Of a stretch of DNA of 64,000 bases, positions 45,770-54,756 are shown piece after piece. This DNA is from Stenotrophomonas nitritireducens. GTDB taxonomy: Bacteria; Pseudomonadota; Gammaproteobacteria; Xanthomonadales; Xanthomonadaceae. The stretch spans positions 2,718,501 through 2,782,500 of the forward strand of contig NZ_CP016756.1 of NCBI RefSeq assembly GCF_001700965.1, given 5' to 3'. The notes below the pieces were generated by a model. It made no database searches. It saw only the letters and a list, made by a program, of their open reading frames with translations, and was not told the origin of the DNA. The first letter of the stretch is position 1. Every line of letters begins with the position of its first letter. The position numbers and the translations under genes were made by a program.

Positions 45770-46062
45770 GCGGTCACGTGGGTAGCGGAGACAGGGGCAC
45801 AACGGCTGGGCCGTTGTCGCCTGCCACACCACTGTGTCAGTGGTGTGGCTGAGGTCATTGGATGTTGCCTGCCGTAACCTGACTGAAATGTTCGGACAGC
45901 GGCCTTGTATTCAGCATCTGTGACAAGACGCTTATCGCTGCGAAAACGAGGTGAGGCGAGGTGAGAAAGTGTGCTTTTGCTGGCGCTATACAGCCGCGCA
46001 GCAGCAGACTGCGCCGCAGCGACGTCGCCTGGCCAAACCCGCAGTACACCATGTCCAGTGAC

Positions 46063-46091
46063 GTAGCCCGGGTAAGCGCAGCGCACCCGGG
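46063..46091 (+). repeat. REP element, RAYT family, copy 4
   Basis: GTAGCCCGGGTAAGCGCAGC followed by GCACCCGGG, identical to copy 3 at 6905. It pairs with the opposed copy at 46201 to form a bipartite element of about 167 bp. Confidence 0.85.
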
Positions 46092-46200
46092 GCATGCAAC
46101 ATCCAACGCAGCGCAGCGATGATCGAAGCGATGCCTTGCACTGATTAAATCAGCAAGATTCGATCGCACGGCTGCTGTAGTCGTGCGGGCGTTGCGTGGT

Positions 46201-46229
46201 CCCGGGTGCGCTGCGCTTACCCGGGCTAC
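46201..46229 (-). repeat. REP element, RAYT family, copy 5 (inverted)
   Basis: Reverse complement of copy 4 (CCCGGGTGCGCTGCGCTTAC then CCGGGCTAC), 17 bases before the ubiB-type gene's stop codon. Confidence 0.85.
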
Positions 46230-46245
46230 GTGGACTCTTCGGTGT

Positions 46246-47940
46246 TCAGCGGTGGCCGCGTTCTTCGCGTGCGCGGGCGCGGGTGCGGCGATCGAACAGC
46301 AACGCGCTGACAATCAGGCCCAGTCCGATGAACACGCCCAGCAGGAACAACACCATCGCAAAGGCCGGGTAGCCAAACAGGTTCCAGTGCGTCGGTACCC
46401 GCATCAGCAGGGTGGAAGAAAGCAGCAGCGCGGCGGTGATCAGGCCGGCGGCGATGCGGTTGGCAACCTTCTGTATGTTCTCCATCAGCCGCGACTCGTC
46501 CAGCCCGGTGACCTTCATCTGCAGCCGGTTCTCGGCGAGCAGGCTGAGGATATCGGACATGCGCCGTGGCCCGTTGCGCAGCAGCTGCTGCAGTTCCATC
46601 GCCTCGCTGGCCAGATTGGCGGCCGACAATGATTTGCGGAAATGCGCGCGCATCACATGCTGCAGCTGTTTTTCGACCACGCGCCGGGTTTTCATTTCCG
46701 GGGCGAGGAAACGGCAGACGCCTTCCAGGTTGAGCAGGGCCTTGCCCAGCAGGCTCAGCTCCGGCGGCGTACGCAGGTTGCTGGTGGTGGCGATGCGCAC
46801 GATCTCCAGCACCACGTGGCCTTCGGACAAGGTGCCGTTGGCGGCGTAGCGGGCAATCATCTGCCCGGTTTCGCGCAGATAGCGCTCCTCGTCGTAGTCC
46901 TCGAGGCGGGTGCTGATGCCGATGATCTCATCGGCCACTTCCTCGCCACGGCCATCCACCGCGGCGAACAACACCTTGAGCAGACGCTGGCGCAGCCGCG
47001 GTGGCACATGCGCCACCATGCCCAGGTCGAAGATCGCCAGTTGCCCCTGCGGGGTCACCCGCAGGTTGCCCGGATGCGGATCGGCATGGATTTCGCCATG
47101 CACGAAGATCTGGTCCAGATAGCCGCGTACCAGCGCGGCGGCCAGCGGTACCATTGATTGTTCGGTGCGGCGCACCTGCGGAATGGCGTCCACGCGCACG
47201 CCGTGCACCAGTTCCATCGTCAGTACACGCCGCCCGCACAGGTCCCACACCGGCTGCGGCACCCATAGCTCGGGGTAGGGCGCCAGATGCTGGCCGAAAC
47301 GCGCCAGGTTGGCGGCTTCGGCTTCGTAGTCCAGCTCCATCCGCAGGGTCTTGGCGAATTCGCCCAGCCAGTCGGAGAAACGCACCTTGCGGCCGACCCG
47401 GGTGAGGTGGTCGGCGGCACTGGCAAAGCTGCGCAGCACGCCGATATCCGAACGCAGCTGGGCCGCGATATCGGGCTTCTGCACCTTGATGGCCACCTCG
47501 CGGCCGTCGTGCAGCTCGGCCCGGTGAACCTGGGCGATGGACGCGCAGCCCAGCGGTTCCGGGTCGAACCAGGCAAACAGTTTGTTGACCGGCGCGCCCA
47601 GGTCGTCCTCGATCACCGCGCGGATCTGTTCCACCGGGATTGGCGCCACCTGCTCCTGCATGCGTTCCAGCGCCGCCACGTATTCGGGCGGAATCATGTC
47701 CGGGCGGGTGGACAGCACCTGTCCCAGCTTGACGAAGGTGGTGCCCAGCGCCTCCAGGTCGGCGACGAACTGGGTGGGGTTGCCGGCGGCCGGCGGCCGG
47801 CCCAGGCGTGGAATTTCGCCATCCAGGGAGATGCCGGAGAACACGCCCGAGTTGCGGTAGCGCAGCAGCAGCCGCACGATCTGTTGGCGTCGGCTGTTGC
47901 CGCCTACGGTGGTCGGGCTTTCGCTGCTGGTCGCTTCCAT
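46246..47940 (-). CDS. ubiB: UbiB/ABC1-family atypical kinase
   Basis: 564 residues. Landmarks of the ADCK/UbiB family: KLGQVLSTRPD (KxGQ) near 71-81, the A-rich loop ASIAQVHRAELHDGREVAIKVQ, HGEIHADPHPGNL catalytic segment, and IFDLGMVAH in place of DFG. Two C-terminal membrane helices (AAGLITAALLLSSTLLM, FAMVLFLLGVFIGLGLIVSA). Family members support ubiquinone synthesis, probably as lipid-extracting ATPases. It is not in a ubi cluster, so it may be a paralogue rather than UbiB proper. ATG 47940 follows GGGAG. Confidence 0.88.
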   Translation of the reverse strand: MEATSSESPTTVGGNSRRQQIVRLLLRYRNSGVFSGISLDGEIPRLGRPPAAGNPTQFVADLEALGTTFVKLGQVLSTRPDMIPPEYVAALERMQEQVAPIPVEQIRAVIEDDLGAPVNKLFAWFDPEPLGCASIAQVHRAELHDGREVAIKVQKPDIAAQLRSDIGVLRSFASAADHLTRVGRKVRFSDWLGEFAKTLRMELDYEAEAANLARFGQHLAPYPELWVPQPVWDLCGRRVLTMELVHGVRVDAIPQVRRTEQSMVPLAAALVRGYLDQIFVHGEIHADPHPGNLRVTPQGQLAIFDLGMVAHVPPRLRQRLLKVLFAAVDGRGEEVADEIIGISTRLEDYDEERYLRETGQMIARYAANGTLSEGHVVLEIVRIATTSNLRTPPELSLLGKALLNLEGVCRFLAPEMKTRRVVEKQLQHVMRAHFRKSLSAANLASEAMELQQLLRNGPRRMSDILSLLAENRLQMKVTGLDESRLMENIQKVANRIAAGLITAALLLSSTLLMRVPTHWNLFGYPAFAMVLFLLGVFIGLGLIVSALLFDRRTRARAREERGHR

Positions 47941-48083
47941 CAAACGGGTATCTCCCTGTCGGCAGAACCCGCAGTGTGGCCGGTGGCGGGTTGAAGAGGA
48001 GTGAATGCGCGACCGCTGGCCCCGCTTGCGCCGTGAATGAGTGAGAATCCCCCTTCCCCTGACCTATGACCTGACGGTGACCC

Positions 48084-48992
48084 ATGGCTGGAGCCAGCCT
48101 GTTTGCCCTGCTCGACGATATTGCCGCCTTGCTGGATGACGTTTCCATCCTCACCAAGGTCGCAGCCAAGAAGACCGCCGGCGTGCTCGGCGACGACCTG
48201 GCCTTGAACGCCCAGCAGGTGACCGGCGTCAACGCCAACCGCGAGTTGCCGGTGGTGTGGGCGGTGGCCAAAGGCTCGCTGCTCAACAAGGCCATCCTGG
48301 TGCCGGCGGCGCTGGCGATCAGCGCCTGGCTGCCGTGGGCGATCACTCCGCTGATGATGATCGGCGGCGCCTTCCTCTGCTATGAGGGCGTTGAAAAACT
48401 GGCGCACAAGTTCCTGCATTCCAAGGACGAGGACGAGACCCGCAAGGCCGAACGGCTGAAGGCCATCGCCGATGAGAAGGTCGACCTTGTGGCGTTCGAG
48501 AAGGACAAGATCAAGGGCGCGGTGCGCACCGATTTCATCCTTTCGGCCGAGATCATCGTGCTGTCGCTGGGTGTGGTGTCGCACGCGCCATTCGGCCAGC
48601 AGGTGGCGACGCTGGTGGCGATTGCGCTGGGCATGACGGTCTTCGTCTATGGCCTGGTCGCCGGCATCGTCAAGCTTGATGACATAGGTGCCTGGTTGCT
48701 GGACAAGGGCCGTGTACTGGCGGCGTTTGGTCGCGGCCTGCTGTATGCCACGCCGTGGCTGATGCGCGGTCTGTCGGTGGCCGGTACGGCGGCGATGTTC
48801 CTGGTCGGCGGCGGCATCCTGGTGCACGCGATTCCGGCCCTGCATCACTTCGTGATCGGCTTGGCACCGTCCAATCTGGAATGGCTGGCCAATGCACTGG
48901 GCAGCGTGGTGGTGGGCGTGATCATCGGGGTGGTGGTGCTGACCGTGGTGACCTTGATCCAGCGCATGCGTGGGGCGAAAGCGGCGCATTGA
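48084..48992 (+). CDS. yedI: DUF808 membrane protein YedI
   Basis: 302 residues. N terminus [20 protein letters not shown] is diagnostic for DUF808. Around six membrane helices ([60 protein letters not shown], ...), ending in a basic tail. Function unknown. It diverges from the ubiB-type gene. Confidence 0.92.
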   Translation: MAGASLFALLDDIAALLDDVSILTKVAAKKTAGVLGDDLALNAQQVTGVNANRELPVVWAVAKGSLLNKAILVPAALAISAWLPWAITPLMMIGGAFLCYEGVEKLAHKFLHSKDEDETRKAERLKAIADEKVDLVAFEKDKIKGAVRTDFILSAEIIVLSLGVVSHAPFGQQVATLVAIALGMTVFVYGLVAGIVKLDDIGAWLLDKGRVLAAFGRGLLYATPWLMRGLSVAGTAAMFLVGGGILVHAIPALHHFVIGLAPSNLEWLANALGSVVVGVIIGVVVLTVVTLIQRMRGAKAAH

Positions 48993-49003
48993 ATCTGCTT
49001 TTT

Positions 49004-49294
49004 GTAGGAGCGGCGTCAGCCGCGAAGCCGGCAATCTTTCCGACACAGGTTCTGCAGGCAAACAGCCTGCAGCCGGAAGCATTCTCTGCTTCGCGGCTGA
49101 CGCCGCTCCCACAATCACAACCGCTGCAACAGCACTCAAGCCATGCTTTGCTGCAACTAGCACACCAAGCGGTTGTTGCTGTGTTGTGGGAGCGGTGTAA
49201 ACCGCGAAGCTGGCAATGTTTCCGATACATGTTCTGCAGGTAAACAGACTGCAGTCGGAAGCATTCTCTGCTTCGCGGCTGACGCCGCTCCTGC
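49004..49294. repeat. REP-type tandem pair, 182-bp period
   Basis: GTAGGAGCGGCGTCAGCCGC at 49004 and GTGGGAGCGGTGTAAACCGC at 49186, each followed by AAGC-GGCAAT...TTTCCGACAC/CATGTTCTGCAGG and an opposed GCTTCGCGGCTGACGCCGCTCC. Confidence 0.85.
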
Positions 49295-49308
49295 AACTGC
49301 AGCTGCAA

Positions 49309-49968
49309 TCATTGGCCTTGCTGCAACTCCTGCAATTGCTGTTGTGCGCGATGCAGTGACTGCCCGGAGAGGCTGTCCAGCAGGCGCTGCAGCCGGTGGT
49401 CGGCGGGCAGGCGCTGCACCATCCAACGTGCTGCAGCAGCGCTGACCAGCATCATCACCACGCCGAAGCCCAGCGTGCCGAGAAACCACGCCGGCGCCAG
49501 CGCATACAGGTCCACGCCCAGCCATTGCATGCCCAGCCACTGCAGGGCCAGCAGCCACAGCCAGAACCAGGGCAGGCCCAGGCCAAGTTCGGTCACTGCG
49601 GTGAAGCGGCGCAGGCGTGCCAGCCGTTGTTGCTGGATCAGCACCGGTGCCTCGGCCCTGTCCACATGCACGGCAAGCAGGGCGCGGGTGATCGAGACCC
49701 AGATCGCGGCTATGCCGTAGACATGCAGGGCCAGCCCGGTCAGCAGGAGCTGCGGCACCTGCCGGTGCTCGACCCAGAAACCGGCAGCCAGCGCGGTCAT
49801 CACGATCCACACCAGCAGCCAGACCACCTGCAGGCCGCCGAACCAGCGCAGGCGGCGACGCACGGCGTGCTGGCGCGGTTGCTGCCAGGCCTGCAGGGCC
49901 TGCGCTTCCAGCTGATCGATACGGTGCGCCTGCTGTGCCCAGGCGGCTTTGAGTTCGTCCAGTTGCAT
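49309..49968 (-). CDS. Membrane protein coupled to ECF sigma factor, possible anti-sigma
   Basis: 219 residues. The start MQLDELKAAWAQQAHRIDQL is a soluble helix of about 45 residues, followed by four membrane helices (VVWLLVWIVMTALAAGFWV, LLLTGLALHVYGIAAIWVSI, LPWFWLWLLALQWLGMQWL, FLGTLGFGVVMMLVSAAAA). Starts 4 bases after the sigma factor's stop. Genes directly downstream of ECF factors often encode the anti-sigma; here no ZAS or RskA motif is visible, so the role is inferred only from position. Confidence 0.7.
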   Translation of the reverse strand: MQLDELKAAWAQQAHRIDQLEAQALQAWQQPRQHAVRRRLRWFGGLQVVWLLVWIVMTALAAGFWVEHRQVPQLLLTGLALHVYGIAAIWVSITRALLAVHVDRAEAPVLIQQQRLARLRRFTAVTELGLGLPWFWLWLLALQWLGMQWLGVDLYALAPAWFLGTLGFGVVMMLVSAAAARWMVQRLPADHRLQRLLDSLSGQSLHRAQQQLQELQQGQ

Positions 49969-49972
49969 GCTG

Positions 49973-50527
49973 TCAGTCTCGCGAGTTGGGCGCAGGCAGC
50001 GCCGCTGGGTCGGGGTTGAAGCGGCTGCGCAGTTGCTGGCGCAGCCGGTGCAGGCGGGTGGCGGCATTGCTGGCGCTGATGCCCAGCACCTCGCCGATCT
50101 GGCGGTGGCTGCAGTCATCCAGGTGCAGCAGCAACAGCGCCCGGTCCAGCGCCGGCAGGGCGTGGATCAGCTGGTTGAGCTGGGCCAGGCTGGCATTGTC
50201 TTCGGCGTTGTCGACGACGCTGGCGTGCGCATCCTCCAGCGCCACATCGCTGTGGTACTGGCGGCGCAGCGCGTGGCCACGCAGCTGCGAAATGGCGATG
50301 TTCAGGGCGATGCGGTACAGCCAGGTGCTGAACTGTGCGCGCTGGGGATCGAAGCCGGGGAAGGCGCGCCAGGCCTGGGTGCTGATCTCCTGGATCAGGT
50401 CGCTGCGGTCCTCGCGGTTTGCGCAGTAGCCACGCGCCACCTTGAGCACGATGCCCTGGTGCTGGCCCAGCAGGTGGGCAAAGCGCTGTTGCAGATCGAC
50501 GATGGAGTCGGTGGCGGTGATGTCCAT
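49973..50527 (-). CDS. ECF-type RNA polymerase sigma factor
   Basis: 184 residues with region 2 (GYCANREDRSDLIQEISTQAWRAF and FSTWLYRIALNIAISQLR) and region 4 (ALPALDRALLLLHLDDCSHRQIGEVLGISASNAATRLHRLRQ). Both DNA-binding parts are intact. It directs RNA polymerase to a subset of stress promoters. Start ATG 50527; an upstream frame is non-homologous. Followed closely by the membrane protein gene at 49968. Confidence 0.9.
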   Translation of the reverse strand: MDITATDSIVDLQQRFAHLLGQHQGIVLKVARGYCANREDRSDLIQEISTQAWRAFPGFDPQRAQFSTWLYRIALNIAISQLRGHALRRQYHSDVALEDAHASVVDNAEDNASLAQLNQLIHALPALDRALLLLHLDDCSHRQIGEVLGISASNAATRLHRLRQQLRSRFNPDPAALPAPNSRD

Positions 50528-50594
50528 GCCCGGGTGATTCGCACCAGCGCAGCAGATATCACAGCCACGCGCAGTTTGCCGCCGGTGCTGCCGC

Positions 50595-52136
50595 CTAGTC
50601 CGCCGGCAGCACTTGGTTGCCGCCGACCCGCTTGGCCGCATACAGGGCCTGGTCGGCGCGTTGCAGCAGGGCCTGCAGGGCTTCGCCGGGCTGGGCCTGG
50701 GCGACGCCGGCGCTGAAACGCACCTGCACCCGCTGTTCTTCATGCAGGAACGGGCGTTGCGTCAACTGCTGCTGCAGCTGACGCAGGGTTTCCAGCGCGG
50801 CGGCACGGGTCAGGCCGGGCAGCACCAGCACGAATTCATCACCGCCGAGCCGGGCCAGGCAATCGCGGCCGCGCAGGCGTTGCTGGGTGATCGCCACAAG
50901 ATGGCGCAGGGCCTGGTCGCCGCCGGCATGGCCGTGCTCGGCGTTGGTCCGGGCGAAGTGGTCCAGATCCAGCATGGCCACGCTCAACGGCGTGTTCGGG
51001 TCGGCCAGCAATTGACCCAACTGCTGTTCCAGCCCGCGCCGGTTCAAGGCGCCGGTCAGGGGATCGGTGCGCAGCTGGCTGCCGGCTTCTTCCAGCTCGC
51101 GTTCCAGCTGCTGCACGCGCTGCTCGGCGGCCTTGGCCTCGGCGCGGGCATTGGCCAGGTGATCGCGCGCGCGCGCGGCCTGCGCCTGCACCCGCGCGGT
51201 GTCCTGCAGCACGTCCTGCAGCAGCTGGGTGAGGTCGGAAATACTGCGGGTCTGGCGCACGGCGATGGCATAGCTGGCGATGCGGTCGTGGAATTCGCCG
51301 GTTTCGGTGACCATGCCGTCCACCTGCTGCACGAAGTCCACCATCAGGTCCTTCATCGCCTGCTTGGATTGGTCGATGCCTTCGCGCAGCAGGCCTTGCC
51401 GGTAGATCACCTCGCGCAGGTCGTTGCGGGTCTGTTCCAGCGAGCTGGCATCCAGCGGCCCGGCCAACAGCTGGCGGATGGCACGGATCTGGCCTTGCAG
51501 CCAGCTGTCGCCATCGAGCAGCTCGGCGATGTTCTCCAGCAGCATGTCGAACAGATTGAGCAGCAGATCGCGTTGTTCCTGCAGGCTGCTGCTGCGCACG
51601 CCGACCTGGTGGCAAAGTTCGCGCAGGTGCACGGCGACCGGCTGCAGCGGTTGGCCGCTGCGCCAGCTGCGCAGTTCCTCGCCCATGCGCTGGGCCTGCT
51701 GTTCCAGTTCGGGCGACTGCTGCAGCAGGCTGGCCAGCACCGCGCCGAGGGTGTCGCGCAGCATGTCGCGCAGCTGCTCGGCCTGGCTGTTGCGGGTGTT
51801 GGACGCTTCCAGCTCAACGGTGCGGATGTATTTGTCAATCAGCTGCCGCAGCAGCCGCCCGTAGCGCTCCCAGTCCTTTTCGGCGTGCGCGCTGTGCAGG
51901 CGCTGGCCCATGTCACCCAGCTCACCGGGCAGGGTACACATGCCTTGAGCGAATGCCGCCAACACCGATTCCGGTGCCGTGGCGCCGACGAACAGGCGCT
52001 GCAGCATCGCCGTGCCCGCACCGCCACTGGCGACCACCTCGACGGCCGCAACCGCCTGCTGCGTGGGCCGGCGCGCCAGGATGCGGCCCAGCCCGCTGCT
52101 GCGGGAGGTGGAGGAATCGTCGGGGCTATCGGCCAT
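50595..52136 (-). CDS. Diguanylate cyclase with long helical N-terminal region
   Basis: 513 residues from ATG 52136. The first about 345 residues are helical, Gln/Leu-rich and without a membrane segment (e.g. AVLASLLQQSPELEQQAQRM), ending in a coiled coil (LANARAEAKAAEQRVQQLER). The GGDEF domain follows with DPLTGALNRRGLEQQL, the signature GGDEF at 431-435 and the product-inhibition site RGRD at 422-425, so it should make c-di-GMP and be feedback controlled. The input domain is unrecognised, cytoplasmic. Start uncertain: 52202 would add 22 residues. It diverges from 52255. Confidence 0.88.
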   Translation of the reverse strand: MADSPDDSSTSRSSGLGRILARRPTQQAVAAVEVVASGGAGTAMLQRLFVGATAPESVLAAFAQGMCTLPGELGDMGQRLHSAHAEKDWERYGRLLRQLIDKYIRTVELEASNTRNSQAEQLRDMLRDTLGAVLASLLQQSPELEQQAQRMGEELRSWRSGQPLQPVAVHLRELCHQVGVRSSSLQEQRDLLLNLFDMLLENIAELLDGDSWLQGQIRAIRQLLAGPLDASSLEQTRNDLREVIYRQGLLREGIDQSKQAMKDLMVDFVQQVDGMVTETGEFHDRIASYAIAVRQTRSISDLTQLLQDVLQDTARVQAQAARARDHLANARAEAKAAEQRVQQLERELEEAGSQLRTDPLTGALNRRGLEQQLGQLLADPNTPLSVAMLDLDHFARTNAEHGHAGGDQALRHLVAITQQRLRGRDCLARLGGDEFVLVLPGLTRAAALETLRQLQQQLTQRPFLHEEQRVQVRFSAGVAQAQPGEALQALLQRADQALYAAKRVGGNQVLPAD

Positions 52137-52254
52137 GGCGAGGAGGTCCGGGCGGGTTGCGGCGGCGCCTGTGCGCAACCGGAGGTGGTATCCAAGCCCC
52201 ATTATCGGCAAGGTAACAGCGGGCTTGAATTGCAGCTGATCACAGGAACACATC

Positions 52255-52887
52255 ATGCAGGTATTGCTGGCTGGCGCGACCGGCCTGGTCGGGGCGCAGG
52301 TATTGCAGCGGTTGCTGGCCGATCCCCGCTGCAGCGGGGTGATCGCGCCCACCCGGCGCGCGTTGCCGCGCACCGACGGCCGGCTGCTGAACCCGGTACT
52401 GGATTTCGAGAACATCACAGCGCTGGCGCAGGACTGGCGGGTGGAGGCGGCGATCTGCGCGCTCGGCTCGACGATGAAGCAGGCCGGCTCGCGCGAGGCG
52501 TTCCAGCGGATCGATCACGGGTATCCGCTGGCCATCGCGCGGGCGGTGCGCGGCAATGGCTGCGAGGTATTCGCGCTGAACTCGGCGGCCGGTGCCAATC
52601 CGCGTGCACCGTTTTTCTACAGTCGGGTAAAAGGCGCGTTGGAGCAGGACCTGCGCGCGCTGGGGTTTGCCTCGTTGACCCTGGTCCGCCCGGGCCTGAT
52701 TGGCGGCGAACGTGCACAGCCGCGTACCGGGGAGCATCTTGCCAGCGTGGTATTGGGCGCGCTGGCGCCGGTGCTGCCGCGCGCGTGGCGGATCAACCCG
52801 GCCACGCGGATTGCCGAAGCACTGGTGGAGGCGGCATTGAATCCGCAGCCCGGTGTGCACATCGTGGGCTCGGCAGAGTTGGTGTGA
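52255..52887 (+). CDS. NAD(P)-binding atypical SDR protein
   Basis: 210 residues. N-terminal MQVLLAGATGLVGAQVLQRL carries the GxxGxxG dinucleotide motif; ICALGSTMKQAGSREAFQRI and SAAGANPRAPFFYSRVKGAL give a YSRVK-type Tyr-Lys pair. This is the HTATIP2-like atypical short-chain dehydrogenase group. Substrate unknown. AGGA precedes the ATG by seven bases. Confidence 0.85.
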   Translation: MQVLLAGATGLVGAQVLQRLLADPRCSGVIAPTRRALPRTDGRLLNPVLDFENITALAQDWRVEAAICALGSTMKQAGSREAFQRIDHGYPLAIARAVRGNGCEVFALNSAAGANPRAPFFYSRVKGALEQDLRALGFASLTLVRPGLIGGERAQPRTGEHLASVVLGALAPVLPRAWRINPATRIAEALVEAALNPQPGVHIVGSAELV

Positions 52888-52908
52888 GGTCTTGTTGAGC
52901 GCGTTTTT

Positions 52909-52980
52909 GTAGGAGCGGCGTCAGCCGCGAAGCCGGGGATCTGTGAGTACACCGGCTTCGCGGCTGACACCGCTCCCACA
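52909..52980. repeat. REP-type hairpin
   Basis: GTAGGAGCGGCGTCAGCCGC at 52909 and opposed GCTTCGCGGCTGACACCGCTCC end at about 52977, a compact 72-bp inverted pair. Confidence 0.85.
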
Positions 52981-52995
52981 AACAGCCTGCAAGGC

Positions 52996-53760
52996 TCAGG
53001 CCGGCAGCGACTGCCCGCCATCCACCGCCAGCACCTGGCCGGTGATCCAACGCGCCGCCGGTGAGCACAGGAACACTGCCGTGCTGGCCACATCTTCGAC
53101 GTTGCCAAAACCGCCGAACGGGATCTTGTCTTGGATCTGCTTGTACAGCGCGGGCGCGTTGCTGCGGCGCTGGTCCCACAGGCCGCCGGGGAACTCGATC
53201 GAGCCCGGTGCCAGTGCATTGACCCGGATACGTTCGCGCGCAAGCTCGGTGGCCAGCGACACGGTGTAATAGTTCAGTGCGGCTTTTGCAGCGGAATAGG
53301 CCGCCGCGCGCGGTGTAGGCACCGAGGCGTTGATCGAGCTGATATTGAGGATGGCCGGCAGCGTACTGTTGCGCAGATGGGGCAGGGCGGCGCGGCTGGC
53401 GCGCACTGCGGCCATCAGGTCGATATCGAAACCGGCCTGCCAGCTGGCATCGTCATTGCCGTTGCCATAGCCGGAGGCATTGTTGATGAGGATGTCGACG
53501 CCGCCCAGCTCGGCTGCAGCGGTATCGATCCAGGCCTGGATCTGCAGTGGATCGGCCAGATCGCAGCTGTAGTGATGCACCGCTGCAGCGCCATCTGCGT
53601 GCAGCATTGCGGCAGCGTCCTGCAAGGCAGCCACACCACGCGCGCAGATGCTGAGTTTCGCGCCTTCGCGGGCAAACGCCTGGGCGATGCCCAGGCCGAT
53701 GCCGCGGCTGCCGCCGGCAACCAGGACGCGTGCATTTTGGAGGGTCAACGGGGAGTTCAT
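52996..53760 (-). CDS. SDR-family oxidoreductase
   Basis: 254 residues. Classical short-chain dehydrogenase: LVAGGSRGIGLGIAQAFAREG with TGxxxGxG variant (AGGSRGIG), NNASGYG after strand 4, catalytic S in SSINASVP, YSAAK (Y and K) and final DGGQSLPA. NADPH/NADH-linked alcohol or ketone reduction; substrate unknown. Start ATG 53760 at MNSPLTLQNARVL. Converges with the 52255 gene across a REP hairpin. Confidence 0.92.
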   Translation of the reverse strand: MNSPLTLQNARVLVAGGSRGIGLGIAQAFAREGAKLSICARGVAALQDAAAMLHADGAAAVHHYSCDLADPLQIQAWIDTAAAELGGVDILINNASGYGNGNDDASWQAGFDIDLMAAVRASRAALPHLRNSTLPAILNISSINASVPTPRAAAYSAAKAALNYYTVSLATELARERIRVNALAPGSIEFPGGLWDQRRSNAPALYKQIQDKIPFGGFGNVEDVASTAVFLCSPAARWITGQVLAVDGGQSLPA

Positions 53761-53836
53761 TGCTGCGGTTCCGGTGGGCGGAGACCGCACATTATCGCCG
53801 TGTTGCCGGTTGCAGGCGGGCAACGCGCTGTTCCGC

Positions 53837-54259
53837 TCAGGGCAGGCCGGGCACGTTCAAGGACGCGAACAGATCGTTCTGTGCCTTCTTGGCCAGCGAG
53901 CGCGGCAGCTTGGCGATGAAGGTGTCGCCGGTGAGCGCCATGTCTCCGCGCAGGATGAAGCCATTGATCTGGGTATAGCTCTTGACGCTGTACTTGCGCC
54001 CTTCCTGGCTCACTTCCAGGTACATCGGCGAGGTAAGGATGTTGTTGCCTTTGCGATAGACGCGGGTGCCATCAACGTCCCTGACCATGCGGTAGCCATG
54101 CGTGTTCGCCCAGGCATCCACCTTGGCCATCACGTTCTCATCGGAGGTGAAGGTGGTCAGGTCATGCGGTCGGCCGCTGTTCCTGGCCATCAATGCGAGG
54201 ATGTTGACGGCAGCCAGGCCACCCAGCCCGCCGACGATCATTCCGGTGATCAAACCCAT
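53837..54259 (-). CDS. Small membrane-anchored hypothetical protein
   Basis: 140 residues. One N-terminal hydrophobic segment (LITGMIVGGLGGLAAVNILAL, quoted in part) anchors a soluble domain (VMAKVDAWANTHGYRMVRDV, SPMYLEVSQEGRKYSVKSYT) that looks like a small alpha/beta fold. Ribosome site GGAG, eight bases. No family recognised. Same strand as its neighbours but spaced, likely single gene. Confidence 0.65.
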   Translation of the reverse strand: MGLITGMIVGGLGGLAAVNILALMARNSGRPHDLTTFTSDENVMAKVDAWANTHGYRMVRDVDGTRVYRKGNNILTSPMYLEVSQEGRKYSVKSYTQINGFILRGDMALTGDTFIAKLPRSLAKKAQNDLFASLNVPGLP

Positions 54260-54330
54260 GCGTACCGCTCCTTGAAAGTTGAACGTCCATTGCAGCACAT
54301 CGGCGTGCGTCCCGTCGTGAAAACTTCGCG

Positions 54331-54717
54331 CTATTTCCAGTGGTTGGGTGCGTGGCCCTGTTCCGGATGTTTCATCTGCACGATGCAGAAACGGTGTCCG
54401 GTGGGGGCTTCCATCACCCACCAGCGTTTGACCTTGCCGATGCGGCGCGCACCCAGTGCTTCAAGCCGGTCGGCTTCGGCATCGATATCGTCCGCTTCGA
54501 TATCCAGATGCACGCGCGAGGCGTGGTCCACGCGTTGCACTTCCACGTGCAGGCTGGCCGGCGCGCCCAGCAGTTCGGCGTACTGCGCACCATCGTCTTC
54601 GGTATAGCCGGGTTCTGCTTTCAGGCCAAGCGCTGGCGCCCAGAATGCGGCGGCGGCATCGCTGTCGGTGCCTTGGCAATCAATGATGAAACCGGCAAGA
54701 CGGCTGCGGTGGCTCAT
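54331..54717 (-). CDS. VOC (glyoxalase-fold) protein
   Basis: 128 residues: FIIDCQGTDSDAAAAFWAPA at the start, then VHLDIEADDIDAEADRLEAL and WWVMEAPTGHRFCIVQ, the two beta-alpha-beta modules of the vicinal oxygen chelate fold. Frequently annotated glyoxalase-like; metal ligands are partly present (H in VHLD, C/Q at the end), function not predictable. Start ATG 54717, 34 bases before the stop of the DUF998 gene upstream on this strand. Confidence 0.85.
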   Translation of the reverse strand: MSHRSRLAGFIIDCQGTDSDAAAAFWAPALGLKAEPGYTEDDGAQYAELLGAPASLHVEVQRVDHASRVHLDIEADDIDAEADRLEALGARRIGKVKRWWVMEAPTGHRFCIVQMKHPEQGHAPNHWK

Positions 54718-54756
54718 GTGCGTGCTCCGGTGACAGAGGAGCGCAGCGTACACCGC

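Larger units (their letters stand above)
45770..46245. other. Intergenic region between opgB and ubiB-type gene
   Basis: 476 bases without a convincing gene. It holds two RAYT-family REPs in inverted orientation (46063 and 46201) and the promoter side of opgB. Confidence 0.5.
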
